A DNA stretch of 9,870 nucleotides, from NCBI GenBank assembly GCA_945878385.1, contig CAMCTE010000095.1, positions 1 through 9,870 of the forward strand. The letters are read 5' to 3'. The number at the start of each line of letters is the position of its first letter. The stretch's first letter is position 1. The position numbers and the translations under genes are program-made. Positions 6,107-9,870 of this stretch are shown here, one piece after another. The stretch comes from Azohydromonas lata NBRC 102462. GTDB lineage: Bacteria > Pseudomonadota > Gammaproteobacteria > Burkholderiales > Burkholderiaceae_C. The notes beneath the pieces are model-generated. The model searched no databases. It was not told the origin of the DNA and was given only the letters and a program-made list of their open reading frames with translations.

Positions 6107-6215
6107 GTTTCCCGTCCTTTCTCGTGGGCAACGCGACGCAGACTCCGGATGAGCGCATGTCGCAGGCCCTCACAAGGCCCGCCGGACGGGGCGGCAGTAT
6201 GAAGAAACACAGCCA

Positions 6216-6241
6216 CCCGAGTAAAGCGGGCCTTACTCGGG
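6216..6241. promoter_or_regulatory. 9-bp inverted repeat at the flaG transcription start
   Basis: CCCGAGTAA and TTACTCGGG (6216-6224 / 6233-6241) flank an 8-nt spacer. The repeat abuts the sigma-28 -10 box (6242-6249), so it covers the predicted start of transcription near 6235. This position would suit a DNA-binding repressor or a 5' hairpin in the mRNA. No known operator is recognised. The remaining leader down to 6107 holds GC-rich short inverted repeats but no ORF I would call. Confidence 0.5.
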
Positions 6242-6268
6242 GATTCGGATCGAGCAGAAAAAGCTTTA
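6242..6268 (-). promoter_or_regulatory. Sigma-28 (FliA) promoter of flaG-fliC1
   Basis: The minus strand reads TAAAGCTT (-35, 6268-6261), an 11-base spacer, then TCCGAATC (-10, 6249-6242). Spacing is exact and the CCGA core is kept. It shares TAAAG-x-TT and CGAATC with the fliC2 promoter, which supports both calls. The predicted leader is about 130 nt. Confidence 0.85.
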
Positions 6269-6270
6269 GA

Positions 6271-6296
6271 TTGGTATAAACCCTAAGTTTTACCAA
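6271..6296. other. Hairpin or operator between fliD and the flaG promoter
   Basis: TTGGTA-AAAC and its complement (arms 6271-6281 and 6287-6296, one bulged base at 6277, 5-nt loop) form a stem of about 10 bp just upstream of the flaG -35 box and about 30 nt after the fliD stop. It lacks a T-tract on either strand, so a classical terminator is doubtful. It may be a weak 3' end for the flgKL-fliD message or a regulator-binding site. Confidence 0.4.
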
Positions 6297-6326
6297 CCAG
6301 ACACGGGGGAAGTGGGCTGACCCTCA

Positions 6327-7829
6327 TCAACTCCTGCTGTAACTCATCCCCTTGAAGCTGTTGTCAACACTGGAGCGCACCGATTTGCTCTCGCCCACGA
6401 GACTGTCCATCACCGCAAACTGCTTGATGTAGCGCTCAAGCAATCCTTTCATTCGATCTTCCAGTGCGACCAGTCGATCCTTATCGGCCGTGACGCGTGC
6501 ACCGGCGTTTGCAGCCTGCACCGTCAAAATGCGCAAGGGCGATGACGGGCGTGTTGAGGTGTCGATGTAAGCGCCCGTACCTGCAATCTGGTCGCCCATG
6601 CGCTTGGCCACGCCGCTACTGCCGGAAAAAAACGTGGCCACATCTTCGAAACGATTGGCCAACACCTTGTCAAGGGCCGCTTCATTGCCGACTTGATAGG
6701 TGGTGCTGAAGTCTGACCCGCTGTCGCTAATGTTGACGAATTTCATGCGACGGTCGCTGTCGACGAACAGGCCCAGCTGGCGCAAGTCCGTTAGCGTGGC
6801 CGTGCTACTGCCAAGCGAGGAAACGTCGGGCATCAAGATGCGGCGAACCTGGTCACGGACCGACCTCGCCGTGGTGTCACCCACAAGAGAGCCGCCGAGC
6901 TTCTCTACGCTGGAGTTGGGATCTTCAGCTGCATCAAGGATGGCTTGAAGATCGTTGTAGTTCGCAACCAGTGTCTTGATCTTTTCCTTGACCGGTGCCA
7001 CATCGCGGGTCAGGCCAATATTAACGGTCGGCGTGGCGTCGGACTGGGTGGCTCGAAGCAGATCAAGTGTGACACCGGGTATCACATCTGAGACGCGATT
7101 ACTGCTGCGTGCAACGGAGATGCCGTTGACGGTAAGGCTGGAATCGGCTGCAGTGCGGTTGCTGGTGCTTTGCAACGTGTCGGCACTTAATAGTCCGCTG
7201 TCTTTTGCCGCAAGAGCGGTAGAGGCAATGCTGAAGGAGTTGACTGTGCCGGGAGCCCCCTGCACCACGATGCACAACGGATTGCTGGAGTCGCCCGTTT
7301 CAATGAGTGTGGCGGTGATGTCGCCAAAGTCTTCTTCGTTGATGGCATCAACCAGACCCTGGGGCGTAAGGTCGCTGACGTTAAAGGTCGTCGAAGTGGA
7401 GGGTGAGGCGTTGTCCAACGTCAGAGTGACGCTGTACGTGGCACTGGCCAATGTGTCGGTGGCATTCATGGCCAAAGTACTGACCACGCGCTTGCCTTGA
7501 GCAAGGGAATTGACGACCACTTCATGGTTGCCCACCGCGCCTGCGCCATTCACCGTAGCCGCCACAGATCCTGGCGTGCTACTGGACGCGGACAGAGTAT
7601 TGAACACCCCGGGATCTTTCAGCGCGTCCAACGCAGACTTCACCTGTTCCACAGCGTATTGCACTGTCGAATACCCGGCGATCCTGCTCTGCGCCTTATC
7701 GATCCGCTTCTGGACGATTTCCTGCTTGGGCATCTTCTCCGCATCGACCAAATTCTGGGCCAGTGCTTTGATGTCGATACCCGAGCCGGTGCCCAGAGCG
7801 GAAATGAAGTTGACGCTTGAAGTGGCCAT
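6327..7829 (-). CDS. fliD: Flagellar filament cap protein FliD (HAP2)
   Basis: A 500-residue FliD. The N-terminal D0/D1 part has ISALGTGSGIDIKALAQNLV (9-28) followed by the MPKQEIVQKRIDKAQSRI helix, typical of the FliD N domain. The central part is a Ser/Thr-rich beta region including INGISV-type hairpin motifs. The C-terminal helices carry the family pattern of a conserved QFAVMDSLV about 30-40 residues before the end. FliD forms the cap at the filament tip and directs flagellin insertion; it is exported by the flagellar type III system. It begins 15 nt after flgL in the same direction and has only a weak ribosome binding site, so translation may depend on readthrough from flgL. No fliS or fliT chaperone gene follows it here, which is less usual. 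Confidence 0.95.
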   Translation of the reverse strand: MATSSVNFISALGTGSGIDIKALAQNLVDAEKMPKQEIVQKRIDKAQSRIAGYSTVQYAVEQVKSALDALKDPGVFNTLSASSSTPGSVAATVNGAGAVGNHEVVVNSLAQGKRVVSTLAMNATDTLASATYSVTLTLDNASPSTSTTFNVSDLTPQGLVDAINEEDFGDITATLIETGDSSNPLCIVVQGAPGTVNSFSIASTALAAKDSGLLSADTLQSTSNRTAADSSLTVNGISVARSSNRVSDVIPGVTLDLLRATQSDATPTVNIGLTRDVAPVKEKIKTLVANYNDLQAILDAAEDPNSSVEKLGGSLVGDTTARSVRDQVRRILMPDVSSLGSSTATLTDLRQLGLFVDSDRRMKFVNISDSGSDFSTTYQVGNEAALDKVLANRFEDVATFFSGSSGVAKRMGDQIAGTGAYIDTSTRPSSPLRILTVQAANAGARVTADKDRLVALEDRMKGLLERYIKQFAVMDSLVGESKSVRSSVDNSFKGMSYSRS

Positions 7830-7844
7830 GATTCAGCGCCGCAG

Positions 7845-8753
7845 TCAACCGATGTAGTTGAACAAACTCATCTTCGACAACTGCGCAAAGCTGCTCTGCG
7901 CGGCCTGCAGCCCCAGCATTTCCTTTTGCATGCGCGTCACCGCTTCGGCGTAATCCACGTCCTGCAGGTCCGACTCCAGCCCTTTCAGGCGCAGCAGCTG
8001 CTCGTCCAACGCGCTGCTTTGCGACTCCACCACATTCAGGTCAGACCCCACATCGGCCTGAGCAAGGGAGATACCTTGGTGTATTTGCGTGATCTCACCA
8101 ATGCCGCGTTGCACATCTTCCAAACGATTGGTTCCAAGCCCCTCAGCCAAGTCGTCGATCACCTTGAAAAAGCCCACCGACGTTTCAGTGCTACCGGCAT
8201 TGCGAATAACGGGAACGAAGACATCGGTGCCCGTCTTCCGGTTGCTGACCACGCGAGCGTCACCCACTGGAACATCAGTGCTGGTTTGGTCGCCCTGGTA
8301 GACGCCGTCTTCTCGGAAGGCCTGTGTGGCCACCTTGCTGCCGCCGAACAGGCCCAGCCCATTGGAATCCTTGATATTGGCCAAGGAATGGATCTGGTCT
8401 CGAATGCCGCGCACCTCAATGGACGCGATACGCCTTTGATCAGCGCTCAGGGTGCCGTTGGCGTACTGGATGGCGAGTTCCCGCAGGCGCCCCAACATGG
8501 AAGACACATTCTGCAGCGCGGTGTCCTGGTTCTGCAGTCGCTCGGTGAGCTTGTCCAGGTTGCCCTTGTAGCTTTCGTGCTGGCTCATCACCGTGCGCAG
8601 GCGCTGAAGCGTGGAGGCCTTGTCTGGCGCGTCACTGGCGTTGTTGATCTTCTTGCCGGTGCCCAGTTGCAGTTGCACTTCGGCCAGGCGGTCTTGATTA
8701 CCCACGAGTTGTTGGCTGGCGCGCTGGAAGAACAGGTTGGTGGAGATCTTCAT
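7845..8753 (-). CDS. flgL: Flagellar hook-filament junction protein FlgL (HAP3)
   Basis: A 302-residue FlgL of normal family length. The N-terminus is the expected ISTNLFFQRASQQL followed by the flagellin-like QLGTGKKINNASDAPDKAST. The C-terminus has the LQDVDYAEAVTRMQKEMLGL helix and the terminal LSKMSLFNYIG. It forms the ring between FlgK and the filament. The start at 8753 lies 11 nt after the flgK stop, with AGGAA in the gap, so flgK and flgL are co-transcribed and probably translationally linked. Confidence 0.96.
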   Translation of the reverse strand: MKISTNLFFQRASQQLVGNQDRLAEVQLQLGTGKKINNASDAPDKASTLQRLRTVMSQHESYKGNLDKLTERLQNQDTALQNVSSMLGRLRELAIQYANGTLSADQRRIASIEVRGIRDQIHSLANIKDSNGLGLFGGSKVATQAFREDGVYQGDQTSTDVPVGDARVVSNRKTGTDVFVPVIRNAGSTETSVGFFKVIDDLAEGLGTNRLEDVQRGIGEITQIHQGISLAQADVGSDLNVVESQSSALDEQLLRLKGLESDLQDVDYAEAVTRMQKEMLGLQAAQSSFAQLSKMSLFNYIG

Positions 8754-8764
8754 GGCCGTTTCCT

Positions 8765-9870
8765 TCAGATCCTCAGCACCGCATCGAACATCTGCGAGGC
8801 CACCTGCATCGATTTCGCGGCAGCTTGATAGGCCTGCTGGAAGCGAATGAGATTGGCCGCTTCTTCGTCCAGGCTCACGCCCGACACCGACTCGCGGGCT
8901 TCAATGGCCTGCTGGTGCACCACTTCCAAGGCCTTGGTGGCCACCTGGGCCTGTTGGTTGACATTGGTGATCTGGTCGACCACATCCAGATAGGCTTCGG
9001 TCACGCTCAGGGCGTTGCCGGGGCCGGTGATGCCTTGCTTTTCCAGGTCGACAAAACGGAGTGAATTGCCGTTGTCGCCCAGGCCGTCTTGATTGCCGTT
9101 GATGTTGAACACATCGTTGGCCTTTGGGGCGGCCGACAGCTTGACCTGCAGGCCGCGGTATTCGATGGTGGAGCCGGCCTGATAAGCGCGCTCGGCCAGC
9201 ACGGTGTTGGACCGCGTGTCCACCACGCGGTAGCGGTCGGCGGCGGTGAACTGCACCTGCAGCGGGTTCGCCCGCATCTGTTCACGCTGCGCGTTGGCGT
9301 CCAGCGGTTGGCCGCTGAAGGACGCGGCAATCTTCACATCGCCGCTGCCCGAAGTGAAGACCAGGAGATCTTCAGGCATTTCACCGTCCAGGTGGGCCGC
9401 GGTTCTGAAACCCAGACGGGCCAGCAGTTGCGGGTTGCCCTGGGGGCCAAAGCTCAGCTCGATCACACCCTTCTGCCCGGTGGCACCTGCCGTCGGGCTG
9501 CGCAGGATCACCATCTTGCCGTCACGCACTTCGGCGGTGATGCCCTGCACGGCGGCCTTGTCTTGCGCTGAGGCCGTGTTGTCGTTGGTGATGCTTTCCA
9601 CCAGGGCGTTTACGCGCGCAGCCGCGTCTGCAGGCCCGGTGATGGTGGTGTCGACGGCCGAAATGGATACGCCGTTGATCTTCATGCTGTTGGCCGGCAT
9701 GAAAACGCCACCTGCAGCAAAGGGCAGTTCGGCTTCCAACCGTGCGGGCAACTGCTCCACCGACAGGGGCACATGGTCCTGCCCCAACACTTCCACCGTG
9801 GTGGGCTTGGCGCGCGCACCGTAGAACATCGAGAGGTCGCGGTAAGCCGCACCGCCCTTTTCGTTCAGGT
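8765..9870 (-). CDS. flgK: Flagellar hook-filament junction protein FlgK (HAP1), C-terminal part
   Basis: The last 367 residues or so are visible and the frame stays open past the right edge, so the true start is outside. The internal ATG at 9829 is not a plausible start, because the coding frame continues upstream (LNEKGGAAYRDLS). The visible part includes a flagellin hook-IN-type motif, KINGVSI, and the family-typical C-terminus with SGVSLDEEAANLIRFQQAYQ (the D0 helix) ending QMFDAVLRI. FlgK joins hook and filament. It is the first visible gene of the flgK-flgL-fliD series; its promoter is outside the window. Confidence 0.93.
   Translation of the reverse strand, partial: LNEKGGAAYRDLSMFYGARAKPTTVEVLGQDHVPLSVEQLPARLEAELPFAAGGVFMPANSMKINGVSISAVDTTITGPADAAARVNALVESITNDNTASAQDKAAVQGITAEVRDGKMVILRSPTAGATGQKGVIELSFGPQGNPQLLARLGFRTAAHLDGEMPEDLLVFTSGSGDVKIAASFSGQPLDANAQREQMRANPLQVQFTAADRYRVVDTRSNTVLAERAYQAGSTIEYRGLQVKLSAAPKANDVFNINGNQDGLGDNGNSLRFVDLEKQGITGPGNALSVTEAYLDVVDQITNVNQQAQVATKALEVVHQQAIEARESVSGVSLDEEAANLIRFQQAYQAAAKSMQVASQMFDAVLRI

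Noticed and set aside
6271..6296. Intrinsic terminator after fliD
   Set aside because: The stem is AT-rich and no T-tract follows on the minus strand, so it is kept only as an unassigned hairpin.
7926..8828. Plus-strand ORF (300 codons) opposite flgL
   Set aside because: It is antisense to a clear FlgL, with His/Gln/Leu-rich low-information sequence typical of a complement frame.
1..9870. CRISPR array, tRNA, rRNA, insertion sequence or attachment site
   Set aside because: I saw no regularly spaced repeats, no transposase or integrase frame, no terminal inverted repeats and no tRNA-like cloverleaf.

Overview
The window is a single-strand block: every gene I can support is on the minus strand and is read from high to low coordinates. 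It belongs to a flagellated Gram-negative bacterium. Moderately high GC, flagellins ending in an SVLALLR-type tail, a FlaG of proteobacterial type and tightly packed genes suggest a betaproteobacterium (Burkholderiales-like). That assignment is inference, because the window holds no rRNA or other phylogenetic marker.

In transcription order, the right half holds late flagellar genes: the 3' part of flgK (hook-filament junction protein 1, cut by the window edge), flgL (junction protein 2), fliD (filament cap), flaG, and two tandem flagellin genes here called fliC1 and fliC2. Two well-formed sigma-28 (FliA) promoters with identical spacing lie before flaG and before fliC2. Each flagellin gene is followed by a hairpin terminator, so filament subunit expression is insulated from what follows. 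The fliC2 transcript would carry a leader of about 140 nt that can close into a 9-bp stem at its extreme 5' end.

The left third, after the fliC2 terminator, is a separate three-gene operon: a 550-residue protein with a C-terminal LicD/fukutin-type transferase domain, an IspD/TarI-type cytidylyltransferase fused to a short-chain dehydrogenase (the architecture of the CDP-ribitol synthases Bcs1/Acs1), and a HAD-superfamily protein that runs off the left edge. The first two genes overlap by an ATGA and the third starts about 25 nt later. A good sigma-54 (-24/-12) promoter sits before the first gene, leaving a predicted 22-nt leader with a ribosome binding site.

The most interesting reading is that this operon makes CDP-ribitol (ribulose 5-phosphate to ribitol 5-phosphate to CDP-ribitol) and transfers ribitol phosphate with a fukutin-like enzyme. 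The acceptor may be the neighbouring flagellins, whose exposed Ser/Thr-rich central part is almost identical between the two copies. This would be a bacterial parallel to the ISPD/FKTN/FKRP pathway that decorates alpha-dystroglycan. Enzyme classes are well supported by motifs; the acceptor and the flagellar link rest on gene context only.
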